Shown here: one piece after another, positions 15,972 through 24,451 of the stretch
How the letters are laid out: each line of letters opens with the position of its first letter
How positions within the stretch are numbered: the stretch's first letter is position 1
NCBI RefSeq assembly: GCF_003312425.1
Contig: NZ_QNUX01000002.1
Span: forward strand, 62,001-126,000
Length of the DNA: 64,000 nt
Direction of reading: 5' to 3'
Origin: Flavobacterium psychrolimnae
GTDB lineage: Bacteria > Bacteroidota > Bacteroidia > Flavobacteriales > Flavobacteriaceae
Program-made: the position numbers and the translations under genes
Notes under the pieces: generated by a model
Told to the model about the DNA's origin: nothing
The model's database searches: none
Seen by the model: only the letters and a program-made list of their open reading frames with translations

Positions 15972-16114
15972 TTTGAATTGTTTTAAGTTATTGATTTAAT
16001 GTACAGTTTGTTATTGTGTTTTTGCTAGTATTTTTAAAGATGCTAAAATTATTTTTCGACAAAATTTTAATTTTAAATACAGTAATCTAAGAGGATTTTG
16101 AAGGATAGTAGAAC

Positions 16115-16300
16115 CTAAAGACCTTCAAATATTTGTAGTAATTCTGCTCTGGATATTCCCAGTATTGCTTGATACTTTTTTAGCATTTCTTCTTTTTTCT
16201 CTTCAGAAAAAAGTGCTTTATTATTGGTTAAAGCAGCAAACTTTTCTTTTAGCTCTTTTTTTTGTTCTTCCCAGTTTCCCTCGCGCTCTATCGGATCCAT
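16115..16300 (-). CDS. CsbD-like general stress protein
   Basis: The 61-residue hydrophilic protein has the CsbD pattern: EGNWEEQKKELKEKFAALT at the N-terminus, an acidic-basic linker, then EEMLKKYQAILGISRAELLQ. CsbD-like proteins are induced by general stress and have no known activity. The match is by pattern only and somewhat diverged. The shared 65-bp promoter is placed 41 bp upstream, which supports a stress role. Confidence 0.65.
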   Translation of the reverse strand: MDPIEREGNWEEQKKELKEKFAALTNNKALFSEEKKEEMLKKYQAILGISRAELLQIFEGL

Positions 16301-16340
16301 TTATTTATTGTGTATTGTATGCGAAATAGTTTTCACTTTA

Positions 16341-16405
16341 CAAAGTTCAGGCGTTTACAGGTTTTTGCAGTTATATAACTTTAAAGATTAGTTTCATTAT
16401 TCACT
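16341..16405 (-). promoter_or_regulatory. Stress-regulon promoter, copy 3 (CsbD-like gene)
   Basis: In gene orientation: AGTGAAT, 1 nt, ATGAAAC, 14 nt, ATATAAC, 25 nt, TTTG. The TTTG lies 41 bp before the ATG at 16300. The first box is the most diverged of the set. Confidence 0.8.
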
Positions 16406-16510
16406 GATTGAATAAAAATTAACACAGATTATGGGAAAATCTAAATAAATAAAAAAGTATTTTTTTACTATTAAGAAATCAATTGAAAACAACAATATTG
16501 CGTTTTATGT

Positions 16511-16717
16511 TTATTTATGACTTGAAATGTATTTCTCTACTATATTCTTAAGTGATTCATGATAATCAGTCAATACTTTAATAGTCATTTCGGGATTTTC
16601 AACGTCAGGAATTGTCACTGGCATCTCTAATAAATATTTGATCAATTCAGGATATTCATTACGGATTTTCATAGTAATTTCGAGTATTGCCTGATTGATT
16701 TCTTTTTCTGTTTTCAT
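16511..16717 (-). CDS. Small conserved protein of unknown function
   Basis: A 68-residue helical acidic protein, KTEKEINQAILEITMKI at the N-terminus and a central PVTIPDVENPEMT loop, ending in a second helix (LTDYHESLKNIVEKYI). There is no membrane segment or signal. Length and helix-loop-helix layout look like a small conserved Flavobacterium family, but I cannot assign a function. It lies between a hairpin and the CsbD-like gene. Confidence 0.55.
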   Translation of the reverse strand: MKTEKEINQAILEITMKIRNEYPELIKYLLEMPVTIPDVENPEMTIKVLTDYHESLKNIVEKYISSHK

Positions 16718-16765
16718 GATAAAGTATTTTAATGGATAAAATGGGTTGGTATTTAAAATAAAAAA

Positions 16766-16808
16766 TTTAAAACATCATAATTGTTGCTAACAAGTATGAT
16801 GTTTTAAA
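16766..16808. terminator. Hairpin terminator after the mlaEFD operon
   Basis: A 14-bp perfect stem (16766-16779 with 16795-16808, core AACATCATA/TATGATGTT) encloses a 15-nt loop. A/T runs on both sides allow action in either direction. It lies 24 bp past the stop at 16832. Confidence 0.75.
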
Positions 16809-16831
16809 TCAGTAAATATTGTGATTTCGGA

Positions 16832-17716
16832 CTATTTTAAAGAATCATTTTCAGCACCTATTTTTAATTCTCTTTTCATTTCTTCCTCTTCTAAATCAGC
16901 TGCTGCTTCCTGCTTTTTTTCTTCTTCTTTTTTCTTTTTATTAAAATAACCTCGCAATAAGAAATTATTTTTTGCAGCTTCAATAACTTCATTTAGGCCT
17001 TTAGTTGCTGACTTAACATTCGTTAATGAGGAATCAATTACTTTTCCCATTCTTTCATCGCTAACCAATTTTGATAAGGCGCCTTTTCCATTATTCATAT
17101 TTACTGTAAATCTTTTGAATTCCGTAGAGCTATTTTCAAGATTAGTAACCATAGTTTTAATGCTGTTTCCAAATTCCTCATCAGAAACTAACCTGGATAG
17201 TGCACCGTTTCCGTTATTCATGCTGTAACTAAATTGCGCTAATTGAGCCGTAATGACACCTGCATTATCAACACTTTTTTTGACACTCACCATTAAATCA
17301 TCCATTTCTATAGATTTTTTGGAAGTTATATAATTGTTGTTTTCAACTATTACAGTAGAGTTTTTACCAGATGAAATTGTCAAAACTTTATCACCCATCA
17401 AACCATCGGAATTAATACTCGCAATTGCATCTTTCTTGATGTATTTACGAACTTCGTCTCTTATGACTAATTTAATTACCACTGAGGTATCATTTAGAAA
17501 ATCAATTTCTTCAACAGTACCAATATTAATTCCAGACAAGCGAACATTGTTTCCCACTTCAAGTCCGTTAACCGAATTAAATTTAGAGTACAATTCAAAC
17601 GTAGATCCAAATAAATTTTTCTGTTTTCCAACAAAATATATGGTTCCCACAAAAAGTACCAATCCTATAATTACAAACATTCCCAATTTCCATTGGTATC
17701 CAGATTCTTTATTCAT
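16832..17716 (-). CDS. mlaD: MlaD-family (MCE) lipid-transport protein
   Basis: The 294-residue protein has an N-terminal membrane anchor (MFVIIGLVLFVGTIYFVG, residues 13-30), one MCE domain (about 37-115, with VNGLEVGNNVRLSGINIGTVEEI) and a long helical tail. The tail contains two copies of the segment NNGxGALSxLVSDExxG. It ends in a Lys/Glu-rich stretch. MlaD-type hexamers sit on the ABC permease and carry phospholipids between membranes. It is the last gene of a three-gene unit, 18 bp after the ATPase gene. Confidence 0.88.
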   Translation of the reverse strand: MNKESGYQWKLGMFVIIGLVLFVGTIYFVGKQKNLFGSTFELYSKFNSVNGLEVGNNVRLSGINIGTVEEIDFLNDTSVVIKLVIRDEVRKYIKKDAIASINSDGLMGDKVLTISSGKNSTVIVENNNYITSKKSIEMDDLMVSVKKSVDNAGVITAQLAQFSYSMNNGNGALSRLVSDEEFGNSIKTMVTNLENSSTEFKRFTVNMNNGKGALSKLVSDERMGKVIDSSLTNVKSATKGLNEVIEAAKNNFLLRGYFNKKKKEEEKKQEAAADLEEEEMKRELKIGAENDSLK

Positions 17717-17734
17717 TTTTTATTTTTTAATTGG

Positions 17735-18511
17735 TTAGATGAAAAAAGAACGAACCCATTCATCGTCGCTTTTTTCTAATTCTTCATACGTTCCTTCAAC
17801 ATGTATGACGCCTTCTTTCAAAATAACGATACGATCGCTAGTATGTTTCGCACACGGCATATCATGTGTAATTATGATAGAAGATGTTTTATTTTTCTTT
17901 TGGATTTCCAGTATAAGTTCACTGATTTCTCTTGAAGTTATCGTGTCTAATCCTGTAGTGGGTTCATCATAAAGTATAATTTCAGGTTTCAGGATGAGAG
18001 TTCTTGCTAATCCAATTCTTTTGCGCATACCACCGGATAATTCCGAAGGCATCTTATCAATGGCTTCACTCAAACCAACGCTTTCTAAAACGTCTATAAT
18101 TTGACTTTCTAATTCCTCAGCTGTCAAATCTTTAGCATGCCTTTTTAAAGTAAAGCCAAGATTTTCGCGAACACTCATGGAGTCATATAAAGCGGCGTTT
18201 TGGAACAAAAAACCTATTCTGATTCTAATTTCGTTAAGCTCAGTATTATCTAATTTTGTGATGTCAGTTCCAAAAACATTTATTTCCCCTTTATCTACTT
18301 CTACTAATCCAACTAAACATTTTATCGTAATTGATTTTCCTGAACCGGATTTTCCTAATACAACAAGGTTTTCTCCTTTGTTTACGGTTAAAGTAACCCC
18401 TTTAAGAACTTCGTTTTTCCCGAAGGATTTATAAAGATCTTTTATTTCTATAACTGGAGCATTTGTTTTAGAAATAGGAGTGCGGTCTGTTGTTGTGATT
18501 TCTTGTGTCAT
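17735..18511 (-). CDS. mlaF: MlaF-type ABC transporter ATPase
   Basis: The 258-residue ATPase has Walker A GKSGSGKS (residues 53-60), a Q-loop (FLFQNAALYDSM), signature LSGGMRKRIGLARTL, Walker B ILYDEPTTGLD and the switch His in ITHDM. These are the features of the MlaF/Mkl group, which powers MCE lipid transporters. The start lies 1 bp after the permease stop, so translation is coupled. Confidence 0.93.
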   Translation of the reverse strand: MTQEITTTDRTPISKTNAPVIEIKDLYKSFGKNEVLKGVTLTVNKGENLVVLGKSGSGKSITIKCLVGLVEVDKGEINVFGTDITKLDNTELNEIRIRIGFLFQNAALYDSMSVRENLGFTLKRHAKDLTAEELESQIIDVLESVGLSEAIDKMPSELSGGMRKRIGLARTLILKPEIILYDEPTTGLDTITSREISELILEIQKKNKTSSIIITHDMPCAKHTSDRIVILKEGVIHVEGTYEELEKSDDEWVRSFFI

Positions 18512-18512
18512 T

Positions 18513-19304
18513 TTAGAAAAATAAATCAGTTATTTGTACCGCAAGCATATCAATAATAAATATGGTTAGCGATGCAGTTACTACCGCAGAATTAGCTGCT
18601 TTACCCACACTTTCGGTTCCATTAGCAGCATTAAATCCTTTATAACAGCCAATCATACCAATGAAAAAACCGAAGAAAAAAGTTTTCATGGTTGCCGGAA
18701 ATATATCTAAAAAGGTAATTGATTCTAAAACTTGTGCCAGATAGCGATACAAACTTACATCACCATGAATATTTATACCTACATAACCACCAATAACTCC
18801 AATACCATCAGCATAAATGACCAATAAAGGAATCATAAGTGTGGTAGCCAAAATTCTGGTGACAACTAAATATTTGAAAGGATTTATGGCAGAAACTTCC
18901 ATGGCATCAATTTGTTCTGTCACTTTCATGGAACCTAATTCAGCACCAATACCTGACGAAACCTTACCGGCACAAATTAAAGCGGTTATTACAGGAGCTA
19001 TTTCTCTGATAAGCGATAACGCTACCATACTTGGTAACCAGGATTCTGCACCAAATTTAGCTAAAGTTGGTCTTGATTGTAAGGTAAGAACTAATCCCAT
19101 TATAAAACCAGTGATGGTCACTAATGGTAACGATTTGTAGCCAATGACATAACATTGTTTAATGAATTCCTTCATTTCGTATGGAGGTTTTACGACCTCT
19201 TTAAAGAAACGTCCTGCAAACAAGGTAACTTTACCAACATCATTAAAAGTATCTTTCAAATAGATAGTTATACTTTCTTTTTTTTCGGTTATTGTATTAT
19301 TCAT
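18513..19304 (-). CDS. mlaE: MlaE-type ABC transporter permease
   Basis: The 263-residue membrane protein has an N-terminal amphipathic helix and five or six spans. The family stretches are visible: GFIMGLVLTLQSRPTLAKFG, ALIREIAPVITALICAGKVSSGIGAELGSM, and the C-terminal GCYKGFNAANGTESVGKA. It is the permease of the MlaEFD lipid transporter and the first gene of the unit. Separate MlaB and MlaC genes are absent here, which is usual for Bacteroidota. Confidence 0.92.
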   Translation of the reverse strand: MNNTITEKKESITIYLKDTFNDVGKVTLFAGRFFKEVVKPPYEMKEFIKQCYVIGYKSLPLVTITGFIMGLVLTLQSRPTLAKFGAESWLPSMVALSLIREIAPVITALICAGKVSSGIGAELGSMKVTEQIDAMEVSAINPFKYLVVTRILATTLMIPLLVIYADGIGVIGGYVGINIHGDVSLYRYLAQVLESITFLDIFPATMKTFFFGFFIGMIGCYKGFNAANGTESVGKAANSAVVTASLTIFIIDMLAVQITDLFF

Positions 19305-19537
19305 TTATCATTACTATTAATTTTGATTTTTGGATGCATTTAATCTCTTATTCTAATTTAAGTGGAAGAATAGCAAAAGAAAAGAGTGTTCTTAGGAATG
19401 ACTCTGCAATCATATTAAAAATGCATAATCCATTTTGATGAAATTCTGGAAGATAATTTCTGTTTTCAAGTCAATAAAACTTTCAAAATTTTAAATAACG
19501 AAATGACAAAAAGTAAAATTCACACCATATTTAAAAT

Positions 19538-19996
19538 TTAAGATAACATCAAGTCGCCTAGTTTTTTAACTTTATCATGATGCGCAGTCAATAACATTTG
19601 TTGTGATTTAAGCAAAATATGAAGTTCTGCAGTAAGATGATCTAAATTATCAGACAAGGTGTCTTTATAACTTTTTATCGCTACAAATTCGTTATATTCC
19701 ATTGTATTCAAAATATCTTCTCTGTCTTTTCCTATAAATTTAGATTTAAAATTAACCCAAATTCTTACCAACAAATTGTTATTTCTAACTACAAAAATAG
19801 GAACTCCACCCATTTTTTGAACTTCTTCGACAAGTTCTGATTTGAAAATGGTACTTGTATTCTGAAATTCAGAAAATAAATCTTTTAAATCGTTTTCTTC
19901 TGTTACTTTTTTAGCCGTTTTATAAATCTCAATTCTTTCATTATTGATTTCAATAAGATTATTTAAAACTACGATAGATTTTTCTTTATTCATCAT
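19538..19996 (-). CDS. PA2169/DUF2383-type four-helix-bundle protein
   Basis: The 152-residue protein, all helical, has the DUF2383 pattern: N-terminal LNNLIEINNERIEIYKTA, a middle QNTSTIFKSELVEEV helix, and a C-terminal ferritin-like helix pair with Glu/His (DHLTAELHILLKSQQ). The family is ferritin-like and associated with stress; metal binding is not proven. There are 233 bp of non-coding sequence between it and mlaE. I did not find the shared promoter upstream. Confidence 0.65.
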   Translation of the reverse strand: MMNKEKSIVVLNNLIEINNERIEIYKTAKKVTEENDLKDLFSEFQNTSTIFKSELVEEVQKMGGVPIFVVRNNNLLVRIWVNFKSKFIGKDREDILNTMEYNEFVAIKSYKDTLSDNLDHLTAELHILLKSQQMLLTAHHDKVKKLGDLMLS

Positions 19997-20199
19997 CTTA
20001 ACTATTAGGTATTAAACTTACTTCAACTATAATTTTCTGGAGGGAATCGTTGGTAAATAATAGTTTTGATATTTACTATTTAAATCAGTTTCCTCTTGTT
20101 CCTGAAAGATATTTTGGTCTTTATATAAAAACTATTATTCATTTTGTTTTCAGAATAATCAAATCCAATAAATTGGACATCGAAAATCTGCTTAACAAA

Positions 20200-20640
20200 C
20201 TAAAATCTATTTGTTGTTAGAATTAGTTGCATTCCAGGGTATTGTACATCTGCATTATCTTCAGCAGTAATAAATATTTTTGAAGGTTCAAATGAAGTTA
20301 CTGTTTCAAAACTCGCTTTAAGTTTTGACGACATAAATCCAGTGTCACTTTTTATTTGTCCAATGTTTTTCACAAGAGATTCTTCAGTTTCCATCCAAAC
20401 TACATACACGTTTTTTGATGGTTGTAATCGAGTAACTTCGGCTAAATTTGATATTTTTATTCCAATCGAATAATTTTTGTTACTGTCTTTTTTTACACTC
20501 ACTTTTCCCTCAGCTGCCGGAACTATTGATGAGTTTTGAAAAGCTATATTTTTCCCGCAAGAGGTAAAAGTTAACAACATAATTACTGCTAAAGCGCCTA
20601 AGAATAATTTTTTGATATCAGAATTTAATTGAATTGTCAT
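20200..20640 (-). CDS. Predicted lipoprotein of unknown function
   Basis: The 146-residue protein has a short N-terminal extension, a hydrophobic core (LFLGALAVIMLLTFTSC) and a lipobox Cys at residue 28. The mature part has beta strands (NYSIGIKISNLAEV, YVVWMETEES and SKIFITAEDN), suggesting a small beta-sandwich. I do not recognise a family. The shared 65-bp promoter sits 30 bp upstream, putting it in the stress regulon. Confidence 0.7.
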   Translation of the reverse strand: MTIQLNSDIKKLFLGALAVIMLLTFTSCGKNIAFQNSSIVPAAEGKVSVKKDSNKNYSIGIKISNLAEVTRLQPSKNVYVVWMETEESLVKNIGQIKSDTGFMSSKLKASFETVTSFEPSKIFITAEDNADVQYPGMQLILTTNRF

Positions 20641-20669
20641 TGTATGTTAATTTGAGTTGTTTTACCATA

Positions 20670-20734
20670 CAAATTTCACAAGTAAAGCACTAAAAAATGT
20701 TATATAAATATTGTAAAAAGTTATATTATTCACA
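20670..20734 (-). promoter_or_regulatory. Stress-regulon promoter, copy 4 (146-aa lipoprotein)
   Basis: In gene orientation: TGTGAAT, 1 nt, ATATAAC, 14 nt, ATATAAC, 25 nt, TTTG. Both boxes are identical. The -7 element lies 30 bp before the start codon at 20640. Confidence 0.85.
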
Positions 20735-20760
20735 CGTAAATAATTAGACCCTTAAATAAT

Positions 20761-20982
20761 TTATGCATTTTTTTTGTTGCCAACCACTAATAAAACAACT
20801 CCTCCTACAGCAAGTACAATTCCTATAATAGGAGACCAGGCGATGGGATGATTTACTTCTTTATTGACCTGAATTGGACCTATATCAACCACTTTTTCGG
20901 TAGTTGTAAAATTAAAGCTATTATAAAGCAACATTAATATTCCTAAAACAATCAATATAATTCCTATGGGTTTGGTTTTCAT
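20761..20982 (-). CDS. Small two-span membrane protein
   Basis: The 73-residue protein has two membrane spans (PIGIILIVLGILMLLY near residues 5-20 and IIGIVLAVGGVVLLVVG near 53-69) and between them a soluble loop VVDIGPIQVNKEVNHPIAW. The pattern resembles DUF3185-like small proteins. It starts 57 bp downstream of the 142-aa gene and probably shares its promoter at 21494-21558. Confidence 0.65.
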   Translation of the reverse strand: MKTKPIGIILIVLGILMLLYNSFNFTTTEKVVDIGPIQVNKEVNHPIAWSPIIGIVLAVGGVVLLVVGNKKNA

Positions 20983-21039
20983 TTGTTATTTATTTAAAGT
21001 TATTTATTTGTTTAAAAAAGTGATTTTAGGTGATTAATA

Positions 21040-21423
21040 TTATGCTTCAGAAAAGTATTCTTTCACAAAATTATGTTGCTGGCTTGCAGTCATCTTATCC
21101 GTGTTTTTGATTTCGAATTTAATCTTCAGAAAACGCTCGTCTTCACTAAGAAGATCAAAAAGTTCTACCTTGGCATCGGTAGGACCAAAGAGGATTACGC
21201 GTTTGTAATTTTTAATAGTTTCTCCTATTTTTTTGTAATAGTCGTACAATTGTTTTTTCTCTTTTTCAAGCATCAAATTTTCATTCTTTGCCAAATCTTT
21301 TTTGTTCTCCTTGATTGAAAACTTTGATTCAATTGTTTCAATCTCAAAATGTTTTGATGTGAATTCCATTAAATGAGCAAAGGAATGATCCATCCAAATC
21401 CCTAGTTTTTTTGATGCTGTCAT
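21040..21423 (-). CDS. Release-factor-fold-like protein of unknown function
   Basis: I choose the ATG at 21423 (MTASKKLGIWMDHS, 127 residues); a longer frame from 21468 adds 15 residues. The sequence begins with a strand ending in IWMDHSFAHL, has a Lys/Glu-rich middle helix, then a strand with RVILFGPTDAKVELFDLL and a final strand-helix with KIKFEIKNTDKMT. This alternating layout recalls the eRF1-like or host-attachment-type fold, but the match is weak. The promoter 5' of it is one of the nine shared sites. Confidence 0.55.
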   Translation of the reverse strand: MTASKKLGIWMDHSFAHLMEFTSKHFEIETIESKFSIKENKKDLAKNENLMLEKEKKQLYDYYKKIGETIKNYKRVILFGPTDAKVELFDLLSEDERFLKIKFEIKNTDKMTASQQHNFVKEYFSEA

Positions 21424-21493
21424 AATAATTTGTTTTTTGGTAATTATAAATGTTACGTGGTTTAACATATTGTAATAATTAATTATAAAAGTC

Positions 21494-21558
21494 TAAATTT
21501 CAGCTATTTATTCCTGAAAATTATTATATAAATTTATGTAAAATTTATATAATTCACA
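21494..21558 (-). promoter_or_regulatory. Stress-regulon promoter, copy 5 (127-aa protein/membrane protein)
   Basis: In gene orientation: TGTGAAT, 1 nt, ATATAAA, 14 nt, ATATAAT, 25 nt, TTTA. The boxes deviate at the last base and the -7 element has A instead of G, but all spacings are kept. Confidence 0.75.
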
Positions 21559-21733
21559 TCTAAATTCTTTATAAAAACAAATCAAATTTATAATCGAGCT
21601 TAATAATGCAAAAGATACTACCAAGGCATATATGCTTATTGTGTAGCTAGTTGTATTATATTTTGCTTTGAATGGTCCTCAGAAACTAGATTTCACGTAT
21701 AATTTAATAATTACTGATTTCACTGTAAAACAT

Positions 21734-21762
21734 AAAAAAAGGGCTGTTGTTTCCAACAGCCC
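21734..21762 (-). terminator. Rho-independent terminator after ompA (460 aa)
   Basis: A 9-bp GC-rich stem (GGGCTGTTG at 21741-21749 with CAACAGCCC at 21754-21762), a 4-nt loop and seven T on the minus strand. It lies 36 bp past the stop at 21798. Confidence 0.9.
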
Positions 21763-21797
21763 TCAACTAACCAAACCAAAAACCCAACCTAATCTTA

Positions 21798-23180
21798 CTA
21801 TTTTTCGTAGGTCATTTTCAACTCTACTCTTCTGTTTTTTGCACGTCCAATAGCCGTTGCATTTGTTGAGATAGGTTTACTTTCACCATATCCAACAGCT
21901 GTTACTCTTGATCCAGAAACACCTTTTTCCATTAAATAATTTTTAACAGATTCAGTACGTTTTTGAGATAATTCTAAATTCAAAGCATCGCTACCATTGC
22001 TATCAGCATGACCTTCGATAACTAAATTAGAAGCATCATATTTATTAATGATATTAACTAATTCATCTAATTGAGCTAATGAACCTATTTTTAATTTAGC
22101 ACTATTGTTTTCAAAGAATATTTTACTTCCTAAGTACGTAATTCTCTCAACATCTTGTTTTGTAATTTCAGGACATCCTTTATTTTCGATAGTTCCTTTT
22201 ACGGTAGGACAACGGTCATCAATATCAGCTACACCGTCTCCGTCAGAATCTGGACAACCATTTAAACTCATTGGACCAGCAACATCAGGGCAACGGTCTA
22301 AATCATTTGTAATTCCATCTTTGTCATTATCCATAGCACAACCAGTAGCATCTACTTTAGTTCCTGGTTTAGTATCTGGACATTTGTCATTAATATCAGC
22401 TACGCCATCATTGTCTGAATCTGGGCAACCGTTCAGTAATGCAGAACCTGCTGCATCTGGGCAAGTATCTAAATAATCAGCAACACCATCTTTGTCTCTG
22501 TCTAATGGACAACCATTTGCATCAACAACTACACCAGCCGGAGTTCCAGGACATGTGTCATTACGGTCAGAAACACCATCATTATCAGCATCTTTTTTAT
22601 CTCCTAAATTGAAAGTCAAACCAGCCATGTGAGATAAATAAGCATCTTTTTTGCCATTCTCAACACCATCTCTTCTGTCTTTGTTAGAAAAACTGAATGT
22701 TTCTTGTAAATTCAATGTAATTACATCACTCAATCTAAAATTTAATCCACCACCCGCTGTAGGTAGCGCATAATCAATTCTATCTTGATCAAAGTTTAAA
22801 TCTTTGTCAAATAACATAGCTCCAACACCAGCAAATGCATAAGGTCTTACAATAGATTCAGGACCTGTCATGTTAAATCTTAGATTTAATGCAACCGAAT
22901 TGAAATCGCTTTTGAAACTACCTGAAGGACTGTTGTTGTAACCAATAGTTCCCTTTGAAGCTAAAAAGTTCAAATCGAAATAACGACCTAAATACCTAGA
23001 AACAGAAACACCGCCAAAACCATAAAATGCTTTATCAGTTTTGTAAAAATTGTTGCCTAAGTCACCTTGGTATTGTGTTACACCACCATGAAGACCAACA
23101 TTCCATTTCTTGTCTATGGTTTGCGCTTTTGAGATAAATGTAAATGCTAAGCATGTACACAGTAATAGGATTTTTTTCAT
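21798..23180 (-). CDS. OmpA-family protein with TSP3 repeats
   Basis: The 460-residue protein has a signal peptide (LLLCTCLAFTFISKAQ), a beta barrel (about 21-195), then five or six thrombospondin type 3 calcium-binding repeats (196-335, units like DADNDGVSDRNDTCPG and DSDNDGVADINDKCPD). A C-terminal OmpA domain follows (about 350-458, with IEGHADSNGSDALNLELSQKR and GRAKNRRVELKM). It anchors the outer membrane to peptidoglycan. It has the shared 65-bp promoter 27 bp upstream and its own strong terminator, so it is a single-gene unit. Confidence 0.93.
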   Translation of the reverse strand: MKKILLLCTCLAFTFISKAQTIDKKWNVGLHGGVTQYQGDLGNNFYKTDKAFYGFGGVSVSRYLGRYFDLNFLASKGTIGYNNSPSGSFKSDFNSVALNLRFNMTGPESIVRPYAFAGVGAMLFDKDLNFDQDRIDYALPTAGGGLNFRLSDVITLNLQETFSFSNKDRRDGVENGKKDAYLSHMAGLTFNLGDKKDADNDGVSDRNDTCPGTPAGVVVDANGCPLDRDKDGVADYLDTCPDAAGSALLNGCPDSDNDGVADINDKCPDTKPGTKVDATGCAMDNDKDGITNDLDRCPDVAGPMSLNGCPDSDGDGVADIDDRCPTVKGTIENKGCPEITKQDVERITYLGSKIFFENNSAKLKIGSLAQLDELVNIINKYDASNLVIEGHADSNGSDALNLELSQKRTESVKNYLMEKGVSGSRVTAVGYGESKPISTNATAIGRAKNRRVELKMTYEK

Positions 23181-23206
23181 CTTTATTTATATTATATTGT
23201 TTGATG

Positions 23207-23271
23207 CAAAGGTTATCAACATTGGGTTAACGATTGTTACAGAACTATTGCAATAAGTTGTATCATTCACA
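23207..23271 (-). promoter_or_regulatory. Stress-regulon promoter, copy 6 (ompA)
   Basis: In gene orientation: TGTGAAT, 1 nt, ATACAAC, 14 nt, CTGTAAC, 25 nt, TTTG. The -7 element lies 27 bp before the ATG at 23180. Confidence 0.85.
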
Positions 23272-23343
23272 CATTGGGAAGAAATTTTCCTTTTTTAATC
23301 TAAAAGAATACCATCAATTAGTAATTAATTAGAAAGCAAAAAA

Positions 23344-23420
23344 AGAACTATTTAAAAAAGTCATTCTTTTGTTAACTGCTCAGGGAGACAGTTTTAAAAG
23401 AAGTTTTTTTAAATAGTTCT
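23344..23420. other. Long imperfect hairpin between ompA and the dps unit
   Basis: An outer stem of 16 bp (23344-23359 with 23405-23420, AGAACTATTTAAAAAA paired) encloses about 45 nt that can form an inner stem (CTTTT and AACTG pairing with CAGTT and AAAAG). The 318-bp gap from 23181 to 23498 holds this and promoter copy 6 and nothing else I can support. It may end the dps transcript. Confidence 0.55.
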
Positions 23421-23498
23421 AATTAATTTTTTTTAAAGTCGACTGTTTTTGTTGAAATAAAACAAAAATGGCTGCAGATTCTTATTTTATACTAAATA

Positions 23499-23621
23499 TT
23501 ACTGTTGAAAATCTTTTTCGGGTGTCAGTGTAGATTCTTCAATATATTTTTTAGCAGTTATTTTTCCAACTCTGCAATGACTTGTAGAAGTAACGTAAAC
23601 TTCTGATTCTAAATTTTCCAT
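23499..23621 (-). CDS. Possible 40-aa protein downstream of dps
   Basis: A short frame starts at ATG 23621 and stops with TAA at 23499, giving MENLESEVYVTSTSHCRV... and a total of 40 residues. It begins 25 bp after the dps stop on the same strand and is followed by the long hairpin, as expected of a second gene in the dps unit. It has balanced composition, one His-Cys pair, and no homologue that I recognise. It could be a chance frame. Confidence 0.4.
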   Translation of the reverse strand: MENLESEVYVTSTSHCRVGKITAKKYIEESTLTPEKDFQQ

Positions 23622-23646
23622 TATTATACTATTGTATTTTTTTAAA

Positions 23647-24120
23647 TTATTCTAAATATCTTCTCAATGTCCAAGCCATTGTTTCGTGAGCTAGCATCAA
23701 TCCAGTTAGGAAATCAGCTGTTCCTGCATCTTTATTTTCGTCAGCACTTGCGTCAACATCTTTTCTCAACTGAACGATTAGCGTTTCATGATCTTCTACT
23801 AATTCTTGAAGCATTTCTTTTTGACCTGGATACTGATTTGGAGATTCCTTGATAATTGTTAGCTCCGAAAACTCTTTCATTGTTCCAATCGTTTTTCCAC
23901 CTAATTTACTAATACGTTCTGCCGTTTCGTCAATTGAAACTTCCAGTTGAGTATATTGTCCTTCAAACAATTTATGTAGTTCCATAAAACTTTGTCCGGA
24001 TACATTCCAATGAAATTTTCTTAATTTAATATATAGCGTCATTTCATTTGCTAAAATTGAAGAAAGGATTGAAATACTGTTTTTTAAATGTGCTTCTGTA
24101 ATTCCGATTTTAATTTTCAT
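23647..24120 (-). CDS. dps: Dps-family ferritin-like DNA-protection protein
   Basis: The 157-residue protein of the Dps/ferritin-like family oxidises and stores iron and shields DNA from oxidative damage as a dodecamer. Ferroxidase residues are visible: H37 (KFHWNVSG), H49, and D64 and E68 (SIDETAERI). The tail ends TMAWTLRRYLE, typical of Dps. It has a 106-nt leader after the -7 element of promoter copy 7, longer than most of the set. A 40-residue frame follows. Confidence 0.93.
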   Translation of the reverse strand: MKIKIGITEAHLKNSISILSSILANEMTLYIKLRKFHWNVSGQSFMELHKLFEGQYTQLEVSIDETAERISKLGGKTIGTMKEFSELTIIKESPNQYPGQKEMLQELVEDHETLIVQLRKDVDASADENKDAGTADFLTGLMLAHETMAWTLRRYLE

Positions 24121-24225
24121 GTTTTCTGTATTTTATTTATTACTCTTAATTTGTAAAATAATTTGTTTTAAACTTCCAAGTTAAACTAAAAACTTATTTA
24201 TGTTTTATCCAAGAAGTGCATGTTA

Positions 24226-24290
24226 CAAAGATCTCTTTATTGCTTTAAAAAAGTATTATAAGATTACAAGAATTAGTTACATCTTTCACA
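24226..24290 (-). promoter_or_regulatory. Stress-regulon promoter, copy 7 (dps)
   Basis: In gene orientation: TGTGAAA, 1 nt, ATGTAAC, 14 nt, TTATAAT, 25 nt, TTTG. The first box is perfect and the second weaker. The TTTG lies 106 bp before the dps start codon. Confidence 0.78.
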
Positions 24291-24451
24291 CTTTTAATTC
24301 ATTAATTAATTGTTAAACAGAGATTTAAATAAAAATAAACCAATTTGTATTGAAATTTATGTAGCTTTAGAACTGGACATTCAAATATAGATTTTTGCTT
24401 TTCTAGAGATAATTTTAATGGTGATCATAAAAGTTTAAACCTAAATATAAG

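Noticed and set aside
15448..15999. 183-codon plus-strand frame antisense to the coiled-coil lipoprotein
   Set aside because: It is the mirror of an Ala/Glu/Lys-rich gene with a clear lipobox and terminator, and crosses that terminator.
19518..19524. A TGTGAAT match between the DUF2383 and mlaE genes
   Set aside because: The boxes are missing and it lies more than 200 bp from the mlaE start; the mla operon is not assigned to the regulon.
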